From NCBI GenBank assembly GCA_949987705.1, contig OX465281.1:242751143-242815142 (forward strand): a stretch of 64,000 nt of DNA, read 5' to 3'. A program made the translations under genes and the position numbers. The stretch is from Thereva unica. Taxonomy: Eukaryota > Arthropoda > Insecta > Diptera > Therevidae. A model generated the notes under the pieces. It made no database searches. It worked only from the letters and a program-made list of their open reading frames with translations, and was not told where the DNA came from. Positions 1 through 12,308 of the stretch are shown here, one piece after another (position 1 is the stretch's first letter; each line of letters starts with the position of its first letter).

Positions 1-154
1 CTAAATTTCTGTTGAGTTCCTATAAAATTATCCATTGAATTTAAAAAATATTTGTTTAACGTCCGGGACAGCAGGAAATTGGTAAACGCAAGTCCCATTG
101 CAAACCTTAAGGAGTCATCTTCCTTTGGTAAGGATATGGATAAAAACAGTTGCC

Positions 155-262
155 TATGTGGATCAGATGACGAACCTAGTATCCGCCATCAGCGAGATTA
201 AGGAACTGGTTCTTGGAAAGTTTAGCGTTGACGCACGTAGTCTAACAAAAACAAATATGTAA
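155..262 (+). pseudogene. possible LINE ORF1 remnant (weak)
   Basis: A 35-codon open stretch reads like a short amphipathic helix (motifs ISEIKELVLGKF and DARSLTKT) and ends at a stop. The flanking frames are broken. Such helices occur in the gag-like ORF1 of insect LINEs, but there is no zinc knuckle or other diagnostic motif. The rest of 1-714 holds nothing else I can identify. Confidence 0.2.
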
Positions 263-714
263 TGAAGACTCCGGATTGGTTGCTCAACCCCAGATTCCCA
301 TCCAAATACTAAAATTTGGAATATCTCTCGGACGTTAACGAAACGCCGTCAAAAATCAAGAAGGCAGTACCCTGGGTTTCAAAACTTGCTAGCTGAGGGT
401 CGTGGAGGTTGAGACTCCGGAAGTACTACCTTAACACCCTGCACCATCACTTACCTGGACATGAGGTTCTCCTTGCGAGTCGGACGCAAAATACTGATGA
501 GAACGAAGAAGAGATCCGCATTACTAACTCTTGGGCGGAGTAACCTAGTTAGCTGCTATGGCTTGTGGTCTTTTTTTAGTACCTTATTCTGAAAATATAT
601 TTATTGTCCAACCATCCCGCCATACCACCTTTCCCACCCAAAACTCAGTTATGATTTACAACAGTTCTATATAATTCTTTACATCAATTCAAACATAACA
701 TTTACCATTCATTA

Positions 715-1118
715 GGGCCTCGGTAGTCTAGGGGTAAGGCGCCTGACTACTATCCCCAGAGGTCCCGGGTTCGATTCCCGGCGGTGCCACGGTCCTAGCC
801 TTTCCCAATTTCCCGCCTACATAACTTTCCTTCTTTCTTCTTCCCTCTTTGCATTCCTGATTCCTCCTGTCATAGCCTTCACTAGTTCTCTTCCCCGCTC
901 CACCAAGCGCATGTCATCGGTTGGTTGATGAGATTCAACTCGTTTCAGGAGGCATAACACTCCAGCGAGTTGTTCTCGATGCCCCGATGTCAGAGTCGCG
1001 AAATGGTTGGGAGTAGGTGAAATAAAAATACCGCAGCTAGGTTGTGACAGTTCTTTCCTTCACTTCTCTCTCTATCTTCCGACTAGAGCTGCTGTTCGAC
1101 ATTTCAAAAATAAATACA
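715..1118 (+). mobile_element. tRNA-derived SINE, copy 1
   Basis: The 5' 75 bases look like a tRNA gene: an A-box-like TAGTCTAGGGGTAAGG near 728 and a perfect B box (GGTTCGATTCC) near 768. A body of about 300 bases follows (containing CAACTCGTTTCAGGAGGCAT), then an A-rich tail (CAAAAATAAATACA). The same head and body recur on the minus strand at 17070-17452 and 26821-27200, which makes this a repeat family. The head has mismatched acceptor arms and no credible anticodon stem, so it is not a functional tRNA. RNA polymerase III transcription from the A and B boxes is inferred from the family. Confidence 0.85.
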
Positions 1119-1365
1119 TGGTCGACAGTACAAAGGGGCCTTCCCTAAGTCTCTAGTGTGTCACATAAAAAAAAATCGCACAAATTAAATCACAGGGGAC
1201 TAAAATTGAATAGAATTAAATTAATATAAACAACCAGTATACTCCAATTATTAACTTCCCAGTATAGGAAGTTATTGTAATCGGTCCGAAAATCGAAATC
1301 GAAAATTTCAACGTATTTTCATCTTTCAAGGTCCCAGGAGCATTTTAAGCAAAAAATTGGGAGGA
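1119..1365. other. no feature seen
   Basis: AT-rich unique-looking sequence between the SINE and the tandem repeat. I see no coding frame, repeat or RNA gene. Confidence 0.5.
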
Positions 1366-1390
1366 TGTATGTGTGTGTGTGTGTGTATGT
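1366..1390. repeat. (TG)n microsatellite
   Basis: A short TG/TATG run lies directly before the first unit of the 147-bp tandem array. A dinucleotide tract beside a minisatellite is common inside Helitron-like and other non-autonomous elements, but no element ends are visible here. Confidence 0.8.
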
Positions 1391-1412
1391 GCGTACGGAT
1401 GTGGTCCTTTTT

Positions 1413-2051
1413 TCCTGCACGATATCGCGCGAACCAAAACTGATATCGACTTCGTTGAGGTGTCGTTCGAAGCGTATTAACCGAAATATGATCTGAAAAG
1501 ATTTTCATGAAATTCGGTCCAGCCGTTTTTTTGTTTAAGCGACGTAAGTGATTTTAGTACCTGCACGATATCGCCCGAACCACGAAAGATATTGACTTAC
1601 TTGAGGTGCCGTTCGAAGCGTATTAGCGACAATATAATCTGGAAAGATTTTTATAATATTCGGTCCAGCGGTTTTTCGGTTTAAATGACTTAAGTGATTT
1701 TTGTACCTGCACGATATCGCGCGAACTATAAAAGATATCGACTTAGTTGAAGTGCCGTTCGAAGAGTATTAACCAAAATATAATCTGAAAAGATTTTCAT
1801 GAAATTCGGTCCAGCCGTTTTTTTATTGTTTAAGCGGCGTAAGTGATTTTTGTACCGGCACGATATCGCCCGAACCACGAAAGATATTGACTTACTTGAG
1901 TTGCCGTTCGAAGCGTATTAGCGACAATATAATCTGAAAACATTTTTATAATATTCGGTCCAGCGGTTTTTTGGTTTAAAAGACTTAAGTGATTTTGTAC
2001 CTGCACGATACCGCGCGAACTAAAAACTATATCGACTTCATTGAGGTGCCG
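1413..2051. repeat. tandem array, ~147-bp unit, alternating A and B types
   Basis: The anchor CCTGCACGATATCGC (CCGGCACG in one unit) recurs at 1413, 1560, 1706, 1855 and 2000, a period of 145-149 bp. Units 1, 3 and 5 carry GCGCGAAC; units 1 and 3 also carry TCATGAAATTCGGTCCAGCC. Units 2 and 4 carry GCCCGAACCACGAAAG and TATAATATTCGGTCCAGCGG. The real repeat is therefore a dimer of about 294 bp in the order A-B-A-B-A, with the last unit truncated. The phrase GAAATTCGGTCCAGCCG resembles text common in arthropod non-autonomous transposons. It is non-coding. Confidence 0.85.
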
Positions 2052-2512
2052 AAAAACATTAATACATCAATTTTGTATACATTTTCGTCATCCTAATCTT
2101 GTAAGTGCGCACATTTAGTTTGACATTTTAGCGAAAATATTGATAAACAATTGTGACAAATTCTCGGTATTATAGGTACATATATTCTATATTGCCTATT
2201 GTTCATTTATTATTAAAATATCCAATCATAATATTCAACATCCATCATACTGGGAAGTTGATCGTGTGGACCGAAAGGGTCGAACCCACATCCCAACTAG
2301 TTATATTCACATTCAATATAAGTTGATCAATGTTCAAATCAAAATATCCAAATCAATTGAATCCATTGCAATCGAATCAATGCCAATTCCAACCTCTGTT
2401 AACTCACTAAAAAAATCATACGAGAAAAACCCACCCTGGTACCATGACGTGCTTTACGTAAAAGTTAAAAGATTAAAAAGTTCAGCACTCTCTGCTTATG
2501 CTAGTCAAAGGG
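2052..2512. other. no gene seen
   Basis: AT-rich sequence. An 87-codon frame runs through it (2266-2529) but has a low-complexity composition (many Ile, Ser, Lys) and no motif, so I do not call it a gene. Confidence 0.4.
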
Positions 2513-3420
2513 TTACGTACCTTCATTAAAGTAGCTAGGAGGAATTTTTGGTTGAACGTCGAAAAGCAGAAGTAATGTGCTCAGAATTTGCAGTTTAGAT
2601 TCTGACTCTAAGAGAAAGGTGCGGGAAGGTGGTATGATGGGATGGCAGACTGTAAATGGTAGGTAAGCGTTCTTGATGCACCCTCCAGCTCTCAGTATTC
2701 CTTCTTGGTCAAGGAATTCGGTTAGTGTTAACAAGCGACTTTTATTGGGTAAGTTCTGTTTTGACTGCAGCCTTGGGATCTCTTCTTTGAACTTCATGGC
2801 TTGTGGGAACTTTATTCATGTGGTTAGCGTCTTTTTCAGGCCCGCATGGTTCAACTTCAAATGGCCTTTTGGTTATGGGCCTTTGTGGTGATGCAACCTT
2901 GGATTTGACTGTCGGTCAGTATTGATTAAATATAGAATCTCTTGATTAGTGGAAAAGTTTTTCTCTCATTTTCCTTTCTCTTAGAGTCAGAATCTAAATT
3001 GCTTGTTCTAAACACCGTTGTGCCATGCATGGAAGCAATTTTGTGATGCAAGTGCGAATGCATCTGGAGAAGTTTGTCCTACTTGTCTTTAATCTTATTG
3101 AACAGCTCTTATCTTTTGTTAATATTTCACAGGTTATTCGGCGGGGAGGGGCGCTTCACTTAGTACTATCTTGGTTATCTTCACGAGTTTATAAAAGATT
3201 TCCTTCAACTCTGGGTCTCTGTACTTGATATTTGGACGGTGCTACTGCCTGCACCTACCTTTCAACAGCTCTACTCAATGTGTTTAGTAGCGAGGAATAA
3301 ATGGTATTTGACTGATCCGATTGCGCAGGCCATGTCATTGCCTTCCACAGCAGTCCATTCTGAAGCCTTTATTGATTGACGTCCTGCATGTTCAAAATAG
3401 AACTTTTACAGAAGTTTTAG
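2513..3420 (-). pseudogene. BEL/Pao LTR retrotransposon pol relic (integrase N-terminal region)
   Basis: On the minus strand 2797-2513 reads with SRLLTLTEFLDQEGILRAGG followed by IKNAYLPFTVCHPIIPP. This is the segment between RNase H and integrase in BEL/Pao polyproteins (typical form: L.P.LD..G.LRVGGR..NA.L....HP.ILP). Further upstream on the same strand (about 3370-3310), in another frame, LLWKAMTWPAQSDQ resembles the LWWKGP.WL segment that precedes it in the family. Frames are broken and no LTR, protease or reverse transcriptase is recognisable, so this is an old fragment. Confidence 0.6.
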
Positions 3421-3559
3421 TATAGCTTCCACGCCAAGTCATTGGTTTCAAGGAGACCCGATGTGGATCTAGGTGTCTTCAAACCTTACTTGCCATTGCC
3501 ACCAGATACATCTCAGATACGATTATCTTCTGTCACCAGTGAAGCACTCCGTTTTGGGA

Positions 3560-5143
3560 ATTAGAGGGAAAACATAGTTTAGATTCATTAAAAGAAAAAC
3601 AAAATATATTTTTAATTAAAATAATTTTTAATAAAATTCTCATCAGTTAAAGTCGTTTCATAATTTCGTTACAAAAAATATTTTATTTTATATTTAAACT
3701 TTATTTACTAAACTTAACTAATATCTTCTTTTTTGTTTTCTCTACGTTTTCCTCAAACTTTTATTTTTATATTTATTAATTTATTTATTTATCATTATTA
3801 TTATTTTTGGTTTCATTTTTGTTTTATTTCTTTTATTTTCTTTACAAACTCGCAAATCAAAATTTATTTTTATCGAACAATTGTTAATAAATATACTATG
3901 TAGTACATACATATGTATATGTATATAATTTTTCTGTTTTATTTTTCTGTTTATTATAAACTTTCAAATCCCTTCACAATTCGCTCTATTGTTTAAACTT
4001 ATTAAAGTTTTTTTTTGTTTTATAAGTTAACTTTTGGGTTTTTTATCTCATTTATTTTTTTAAATACATGATTCTTCTATAATTTTAAATTTTTTTTGTT
4101 TTTTTTTGTATTTTTCGGTTTTTTTTATTAAATTTTCTACATAGATCTTGTTTTTTATTTGTTCTTGTTGTCAATTGTTTTTAGTTATGATTTAACTAAC
4201 TTTTTTTTGTTAAATATGTTTCATATCATTTTTACAAGAAATATAATAAACCCTAAATTTGTTTTTAGTTTGTTTTTTATATTAAATTTAAGGTATTTTT
4301 AAAATCACCGGTTTCTCTCATTTTTTTTTGGTTTATTTTTATTATAGTTGTGATGTATATATATTTTTTGGTTTTGTTTTTAATTTATATAAATGTTTTT
4401 TAGTTTTATAATTATTATTTTTTTATTTAATTTTATATTTAACAATTTTAAAAGTAAAAATTTCTTTGAGGTTATTAAGGACAAAACCTTTATTTTAGTT
4501 GTTTATATATTATATTTTGTTTTTGTTTACTAATTTGTTTTTTTTTATTAAATATATTTGATATTATCACAAGTAAAACTAGTAAATTATATATTTTTTT
4601 AAAGTTTTATAATAATACCAAACTAAAATAGAAAAAAATTAATGTTTTCTTGCACCCTTTTGTGCCTTTCTCTGTTAGAATCACGTTTCCTAGAATAATT
4701 TACTAGTATTATTTGTTTTTTCTTTAAATTTAGTTTAATTTCGCAAAATTTAAAAAATAAGATATAAAAAAAACTTGTACAATTTTTTATTTTTATGAAC
4801 TCAAATAATTTTAAAATAATATTTGTTGATACATTCGCTATACACAAAATCATGGAATATGGAATATTATTATAACCCCTCAACTATGTATTTTAAATTT
4901 CAAGAATACCTTCTAAGACACAATGCCTGATTTTCTGACTGAATGATAATGATCTTAGGCTTGAACATGAAAAATCTTTCTATAAACCCATGTCGATCTG
5001 ATCATTCAAGACTTCAACCAAATATTGCTCAATACAGTTTTCAAGTTTTTCAGCCAGTTGACATACCAACAAGATCCTTAGAAGCACATAGTATTTTTAT
5101 TGCTTATTCAAGCTAAAGTTTAGAGGCGGTACACCGTTGGCGA
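3560..5143. other. AT-rich non-coding region
   Basis: Strongly AT-rich from 3580 to 4900, with T-runs and TTTATTT-type words and no sustained coding frame. 4900-5143 is more mixed in composition and is also featureless to my reading. An 86-codon minus-strand frame at 4623-4883 is low-complexity and not believable as a gene. Confidence 0.5.
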
Positions 5144-5459
5144 TCATATTAAAAGAAAAAAGATGCCACGTTGTTCTCGAAAACGATCCGGAACTACAAA
5201 TCTGTTGTAAGCTATGGCCTCCTTTATCTTCGCCTCTAGTATGCTCTTCATTTTGCCGCACCTTTTCAGATATTTACTTAAGGTAGATTTAACTTTCCTC
5301 CACGAGTTTTTGGGGTTCCCAATCGGAAGATTTCCTAAAACATTCGCTAACAGAGTTTTTATGTGAGCAGCAACATTGTACAGATCAATGTTGGTCCAAT
5401 GTCCTCGTATTGATACTTTCCAAACCTCAAAACAGCCAACCCAGTTTCTGGAATTTTTT
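5144..5459 (-). other. unidentified open frame without start codon
   Basis: About 104 codons are open on the minus strand. They contain WVGCFEVWKVSIRGHWTNID near the start, then NSWRKVKSTLSKYLKRCGKM and ILEAKIKEAIAYNRFVVPDR, ending at TGA (5146-5144). There is no ATG at the start; a possible splice acceptor (ATTCCAG) precedes the frame at 5448-5454. The composition is balanced, with conserved-looking Trp, Cys and charged residues, unlike the AT-rich noise around it. I do not recognise the family. It could be a transposon protein fragment or a host exon. Confidence 0.3.
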
Positions 5460-6260
5460 TAAGAAATACAAACTACTTTGATCGCATCAAATTCCATTTT
5501 ATACTCTTCTGATTCGACTGCAACTGCCCTGCGAAGTTTATCCTCGCAACAAACTAGCCTATTCGGCCAGCGTCCATAGGTTACTGCAGTTCCTTCTTGT
5601 TCTTTCTATAGCTCTCTTCTAAAAACCTGGGCCGTGTGCCGAGCCCAGCATACTGTTCAGTAAGAAATGGTGATTGGGCTTCTTCACACGGTGCCATATT
5701 CATGGCAAGTAAAACCGGTTTTATAGATGGAAGAGGGACGGGAATGGAAGAATTTTACGAACAAATGAACTGGCTCATTAACAGCAGCATACATGAAAGT
5801 GCTAGAACATGAAACTACTCCAATCTCTAATCTCTATTTTTATGATTACCACCGATTGATTACACCGGTTCATACAAGTGAAATATGGCATCAATGGGTT
5901 ATATTTCGGAACACAGTCCTCGTGTCTCTAGTCATAAAGATAGTAAAGAGAAAGGCGATATAACTGACACCAACCGGCTTTATTCTCCACATTCAATACT
6001 ACTCTGACAGGAGATGACTCGTCCCCTTTTATGCCCAGAGGCGATGGCAGAAGAAAGGGCAGGGATTTTTTTGTGTAGAGAGGGAACGCAAGAGAGAACG
6101 AAAATGGTCTAGGTTAAAACAATGGAAAAGCGAAGGAGAAGCGAAGCGAACCAATAACTCTCTAGATGTAAGCCGGCATAAGAATAAAGTGATTGTATTT
6201 CTCCAGACCAGGTGCATGATAATCTAGCACCTTTTTCACAAAACTGGCCCTGATGATAAA
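5460..6260. other. no feature seen
   Basis: Mixed-composition sequence with only short frames. I see no repeat or motif I can name. Confidence 0.4.
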
Positions 6261-6632
6261 TAGTGATGAGCAAGACTAAAACAACTCCAAGTGAAAACAG
6301 TACAAGACAAGAGTGTAAGATCAAGATAGCAAGACTTTCTGCTCATCACTAAGTCTCAAAAGTGTTTCAGTGAGGCACAAATAGTCTTGTCCAGTACACT
6401 TAGCAAGATCAAGACAAAACTGCAAGATTTTTTGCAATTCGTTCTGCAAGACTTTCTACAAGACTTTTTGCAAGACTTTTTACTCATCACTGCAACACTT
6501 TTGGCATTTAGTGATGAGCAAAAAGTCTTGCTATCTTAATCGTACAGTCTTGTCTTATCCTGTCTTGTCTTGGTCTTGCTTTTATCTTGCTAAATGTGCA
6601 AGATCAGGCAACACCAGTCTTGCTCATCACTA
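6261..6632. mobile_element. cluster of short MITEs with TAGTGATGAGCA termini
   Basis: TAGTGATGAGCAAGACT at 6261 is inverted at 6335-6351, giving a unit of 91 bp. A second unit runs from 6509 (TAGTGATGAGCAAAAAGTC) to 6632 (inverted AGTCTTGCTCATCACTA). Between them lies a half unit ending in ACTCATCACTG near 6491. AGACTT/AAGTCT words recur throughout, so the whole block can fold on itself. TAGTGATG termini are seen in hAT-type MITEs. Flanks ATGATAAA and ATCATAAC could be a decayed 8-bp target duplication. Confidence 0.7.
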
Positions 6633-7224
6633 ATCATAACAGTGCCAAAACCTGTCTGAATGCTCACTTTTTCAGTGCTCGAGAAAAACTGATGGCCTTG
6701 GACCATATGAGAAATATGAGTAATCCGATTTATTAGTTACATAGGCCGAACTAAATCTAATTTTTACTTGGCCCTACAGGGCTAGGCCCCTCTGATTGTC
6801 GCTTGGCTGCCGGATAGAATAAAGATTTGCTTGACAATTTTATGCCCGCAATTGGGACCTCACACTCACGCAAACCAGAAATTATTGGATTTATCCGGGT
6901 TGAACCAAGAATAAAGCAATGCACACGCAAACATAAGGTCATGTAGCTACGCAAAGATTGCATCGGTCGCATACATCACTTCGTATTTTTCAGACTTTCA
7001 GAAATATTTTTTGCTTCAGATTCATGCAAAAATATCGTGTCACAGTGTTTCTTATCGAACTCCTCCGAAACGGCTTGACCGATTTTTATGAATTTTTTTG
7101 TATATTTGATAGATCAAAGAATAGGTCCTAGGCTATTTTTATACCCCTAGGGAATAAGGGTGGCCCTCAACCAAAAAGGAACAGTTGAAAAATTTTAAAA
7201 ATTGGTAATTATGGGAATTTTCAC
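6633..7224. other. no gene; transposon-like text near 7070
   Basis: No credible coding frame. The phrase GAAACGGCTTGACCGATTTT near 7068 resembles the ACCGATTTTGATGAA phrase found in arthropod non-autonomous elements, including the Helitron-like element at 54585 here. No ends are defined. Confidence 0.35.
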
Positions 7225-7383
7225 TTCAGTTTAGTTTCAATAGCTTCATGGCCTAACTGTTGTTTCACAGCCTCCTAAATGTAAAATTATCATTTAATTA
7301 AATCATTCCATTTGATGACAATTTCAAATTTACGCAGCTGTCAAACAATAGGTAGATAATGACGCTATTGAAACTAAACTGAA
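7225..7383. mobile_element. MITE with perfect 20-bp terminal inverted repeats
   Basis: TTCAGTTTAGTTTCAATAGC (7225-7244) is exactly inverted at 7364-7383, giving a 159-bp element with a 119-bp interior. No convincing target duplication. The perfect arms suggest either recent activity or conversion between arms. Confidence 0.7.
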
Positions 7384-7569
7384 ATACAATAAGCAACATA
7401 GTATACTAAATATACCGTTAGATCCATGGCGGCCGTCTCAACGGGGCAGATTACCACTTTCTTCACAACCTCATCGACATGGGTATCAAATGAAAGGGTA
7501 TGATAAGTAGAATACAATAAGCAATCTAGTATACTCAATATACCGTTAGATCCATGGCGGCCGTCTCAA
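7383..7569. repeat. 59-bp direct repeat, two copies
   Basis: Positions 7383-7441 and 7511-7569 share the same 59 bases with about three differences, including TATACCGTTAGATCCATGGC and GGCCGTCTCAA. They are 69 bp apart. Nothing in them looks like a promoter or coding sequence. Confidence 0.85.
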
Positions 7570-10379
7570 GACCCATGTATCCGTTCTTTGAGGTACTTTA
7601 TCTGTGTCAATAGATGTTTTCTATTGGCTTATGGGTGCAACGAGGCGTGCCGAATTTCAGCTAATAGTTCTATACTACCGATGCCCTTTGGGAATTTGTG
7701 AAAATAGGATTGTTATTAATTATGAGTGCTGATAGCGTGATCTTGACTCATGTTGATCTGTATTTCGGCCGATGTCAATTACAATCTTGTTGCACCCTTC
7801 GCCTGAAATACTGATACTGAGAAATAGAGAAAGACCGCCAATTATTGGTGATAATAGAAATTGCAGCATTATGGCAATAAGCAAACTAACGCTAACTTAA
7901 CGCTACAGATAAAAAATTTAATCAATTTAGCATTCATCATCTAAATCGTTCAACTTTCAATTTTATTGCTGAACAAAATATATTGAAAAAAAAAGAAAAA
8001 CTCTTAACCGAATTGACCCCTATTTAGAATTCCCATCGATATTATAAACCACAAAAGATGCTAAAATTCTTCTTGAAAACTCAAAAGGCCTTATACTTCT
8101 CTATATCGACTTGACCCTCTCTCAGCCATAAGTTTCAATAAAAATTCACAAAAATATTCGGGCATGAAGCCGAAAAAGGTAGTATTTTCCTATGAATGAG
8201 CCTTGAGGATTTTTCAGGCCATTAACCTCTGGAGTTGAGATGCGATTAGAATTGATTTTATTTTAAAACTCTCGTCTTTTATATGGACTACCACTTTACG
8301 GATTTGAAGATTCAATTGAACATTAGAAGTGGAGAAACACAATTAAATTTAGAAAGTAATTTGGGCTTAAGGAAAAACAACAGGTAGGATTCTGGCTTCT
8401 TCTGGCATTTTTCCCGGATTTAATCTTGAACCTAGTATGAGCTACTTCACATTATTTTTGATTGCTTTGATGGTGGAGTGGAGATTCTGCTTAATTTTTA
8501 TATTTATTTTGTTTTCTCAAAACATTCCTTCCATTTCCTTTGAAATTTATTATTTATGTTCGTGGAAAAAATGTGTGAATGAAGTTTCCTTAAAGAAACG
8601 GAAAAGTAATTTACCAAAAAATTGCTTAACATTCCTCCTGCTTGAAAGGTATCATTTACTTTTATAATCTTATAAATAACGAATTAATTTTTAACAATAT
8701 TTTTTTGTATCATACACCAACATCATAAAAGGCAACAACTTCATTATCCAGGATCATTTTTATGTGAATCTCATAATTCACTCCAATTACGTTCCGGCAT
8801 TCACCAATAAGAGCCCAGAAGATGGGATGATCATCGGTGCGTGGAGAATTGCCGAGAATGCCTCAGATGGTGGGCATCAGACCGACACAAAGGACTTCGT
8901 GCTTATCCTGTTTGTCTTTTCAGCTTTTAATCATTATCAGAGCACCTGCAGCCAAAACACCTGAAATTTAATCTAGTGGAAACGAAAATTTCAATAACAA
9001 ACCTCAATTTCTGCGCTCGGCTCGTCCTTGAGCCTGTTGAAGATCCTTTTAAGATTATAATATAAATGTGATTTAGAAATCAATATAATAAGTGCAAGGT
9101 ATGCGGTTCCGTCGTTATGATGGTGGGGATGGAGTTTTCTTAAGGGTTTTTATGAAATCGTATATAGTCCTTGTAGATGTAGACTTCAAGTTATCCTGAA
9201 GAGTATTGCAGGATGCTGTAAGGGCATTGGGGGGATGGAATTTGGTAAGTTTGTGAAGGTAATCGGGGTACTTATACAAGGAACAAAATATCCTGAAATG
9301 ATGATTTTGCCGCTTTTCATTTCATTTTTTGTGTGTGTAATACTAAAGCCAATCCACACAGATCCATAGACGGGTGCATTCACACTCTTGAAGCACTCAC
9401 GACTGAACAATAAGCCCTGACTTTAAGGATTCTGATACTATTCCATACTGAAGGGAATACACCTACGTGTGTGCCATCTGTGTATATGCAGATAAATATA
9501 TGCTGGCAAGGTACGTTAAAGAACGCTTAACTTTCCACACAAATTCTCAACTACGAACGAAATGAAAATCACGTTCCCTTGGCTTGGCATTAAAGTTGCA
9601 TCAAGTATATAATAGTGTATGCACTTGATGAAGGAGTATTATTCGATTTTAGTGCATTTTCTGCATGCTGAATGGCCACAAGATATCACAGCCCCCCCAA
9701 ATGGAATTTATGGAAGGAATTTAATTTCGTTTTTAGTTTGCGCAAAAGATTTTACGAGCGTTTCTGGAAAACCTGTTCGATATAAACGACGAACTTAACA
9801 TTAAGGTTGGGGTGTAATAAAACATTATATAATGTTCATTAAGACAAAAATGGCTATGAGAATGATAGAAATTGATTTTTATGGTGCAGAAGCTTCGTTC
9901 TAGAAAATCAATAATCAAGTTTTTATCTTTTGTAGTTTCTTCACTTTTAATTTCTTTTTATGATTTCATATTGAATGAAGGATTGCAAAAGTTCGTTCTA
10001 GATTTGAAAATAATATTCAATAGGATTAAGTTTAAAAAGAATGCACCTTTCGGTATTGTGCGATTTATTATTCATCATTATTTTCTTAAAATTTTCTTTC
10101 ACAACAATTTTCAATTTTGTCGATTAATTAAACTTGTGCTTGTTGTAAAGCGGGTCCTTGAAACTACCTTCTTATAGAACTTGTTTTGCATTAGCAAATC
10201 GGTATAGGTAATTTTGCCCATGGCCACCACGAGCCTTTCTGAAGACAACGATCATTTAAAATTTCCTTAAGATTTCGTTGCTTGCATATTCTGGAGCACA
10301 CTTCAACAGTAAGTTTATGAATGCACCGTATTAGGTTGTCAGGTTATTAGTCCAATCAATCTACGCAAATCCATCTAAT
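7570..10379. other. no gene identified
   Basis: About 2.8 kb without a convincing gene. Frames at 8437-8667, 8764-8964 and 9872-10177 lack motifs. 8780-9060 is GC-richer than its surroundings and has a few protein-like words on the minus strand, but stops interrupt every frame. A short C-run lies at 9692-9699. Nothing else can be named. Confidence 0.4.
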
Positions 10380-11292
10380 AATTGCCATCAGGAAACAAAA
10401 AATATGGTCATAAAGGAAAAAAATTCTAAAAAAGATAGCATTTTCTTTTTCGGATTTTGGAATGGCGAACCTAACCTAAAAAATCCCGGAAAGTGTAAAA
10501 AACGCTTATAAGCGAATAAAAGAAAAACGTGACCTGGGATCGGAAAAAGTAAAATTATTAAGTTGTAGCTATTCAAATTATCTTTCGATTGATATATATT
10601 GAGTCTATAGGTTAGGGCACAAAATATAGAGAAAAATGGGAAAAACTGTCGAAAATCACGTTTTTTAAATTTGTTAATAACTTTTGTTTAACGTCACTTA
10701 CATATTTGTTATTTGGTACAAATATTGCTTATTGCTAGCTGAAAAAACGGTGTAATTTTTGTTGCGAAATATTGAACAGTTTCCTTCAAATTTCACTTTT
10801 TACAAAAAAGGCGTTCTTGTAAAAACGCTCCTCTTGGTCCATGGACTTCGCTGGATCAACGTTCGAGAGCTTAAACATTTCTTCAAACCTTGAACTATCA
10901 TGTACAAGTAAAAAATAGTGGATTTTAAAAGCGTACAATACTCAAAATGGCCCCCAAAAACGTATTAATAATGAAAAAACATATGTTTGGTTGAAAAAAC
11001 TGCCTTTCTGAGTCTGTTTTTTCATTATTAATACGTTTTTGGGGACCATTTTGACCATTGTTAAAATTTCAAATCCACTATTTTTTACTCGTACATAATA
11101 GTACAAGGTTTGAAGAAAAGTTTAAGCTCTCTCCGAGGTCACGTTTTTCTTTTATTCGCTTAAAAGCGTTTTTTACACTTTCCGGGATTTTTTAGGTTAG
11201 GTTCGCCATTCCAAAATACGAAAAAGAAAACGCTATCTTTTTTAGAATTTTTTTTCCTATATGACCATATTTTTTGTTTCCTGATGGCAATT
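10380..11292. mobile_element. long inverted-repeat (foldback-like) element, termini AATTGCCATCAGG
   Basis: The left arm begins AATTGCCATCAGGAAAC at 10380 and the right arm ends with its inverse at 11292. Matching arm segments: 10380-10536 with about 11140-11292, and about 10861-10983 with about 11018-11140. The left arm has about 325 extra bases (10537-10860) absent from the right arm, so either something inserted into the left arm or the right arm lost it. The loop (10984-11017) is very short. There is no coding capacity; non-autonomous. Confidence 0.8.
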
Positions 11293-12308
11293 AACGCAAA
11301 AATTGCATGGAGCTATTTTAGATTGATTGGACTATATATGGATCATTGGCGTAGACCTTCCATTGACACAACCACAGAAGAAAGAATTCTAATAGCGTTA
11401 AATCATAAAATCTTGGTGCCAATTCAAAAGACCTCTTCGGATTTGAAATTTTTTGTTTTAGTAAACCGATCGTGTAAGTTGCAATATATTCCCAGCGGGA
11501 AATGGAGTGCTCCAACAGCCATGTTTGAGCACTTCTAACAAAGCTTACAGCACTCCCGCACCATACAAGCAGCGTTGCCAACTTAGTGGTTTTACCACTG
11601 TAACTGGTGGTTAGACTTGCCTTTAGTGGGAAAAATTCGTATCTAGTAGCTAGTGGGTTTTTTGATAGTAAAAGAAAAGTATTCAAGTATACAAAATTAG
11701 TGCTGGTAATGCACTACTAAACTATAATAAGACAACACTTAAATAAAAACCAAGAGTCCATTGCCAAAGTTGATGAGCATTGGCGTCAAATCCATATTCT
11801 GAAGTGGAATGAAACCAAAAATACCAACAAATTACATTAGGATTACCAAAATACATTAGGAGTAACTCGATTTGAATATTGTTCGGCCACTTTTGCTTTT
11901 TCATTACTAACTTTGCACGCTTTAGAACACCGATGTTGATAGACTTTAGCAGCATGAGCTTTGTCAAGAATAAGTGGAAGTCTAACCTCAGGTTTCACCC
12001 CATATATTAACGTCGTTTTTGTCATGGTGCAATGCCTAATGGGAAACTTAGGTCGAAGAATAGAAAAAGGATGGGATAGATTAAAGGAAGTCTGGGGATG
12101 CATGAGGAAGTGGCGGTGAGCCTCGATTTTGAATTCTTGATGTTGTATGAGTTCAGAGGCAACTGTCGGGGCTAATGGAAAATATTCTCGTAGGAGTCTT
12201 GCGCCTCTTGGTGGATTCCGCTAACCAGCTGAAAAGGGCTAGACGCCTGCAGTGCCAGACGACCAGACGGAACAAGGAGGTGTGTTCGCTAGGTAAAGAC
12301 CCAACCAT

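Noticed and set aside
715..790. tRNA gene
   Set aside because: Good A and B boxes, but no matching acceptor stem or anticodon arm, and the same head plus a 300-bp body recurs twice elsewhere: it is a SINE head.
8764..9060. host exons on the minus strand
   Set aside because: Some protein-like words and GT/AG dinucleotides, but each frame has stops and no domain could be named.
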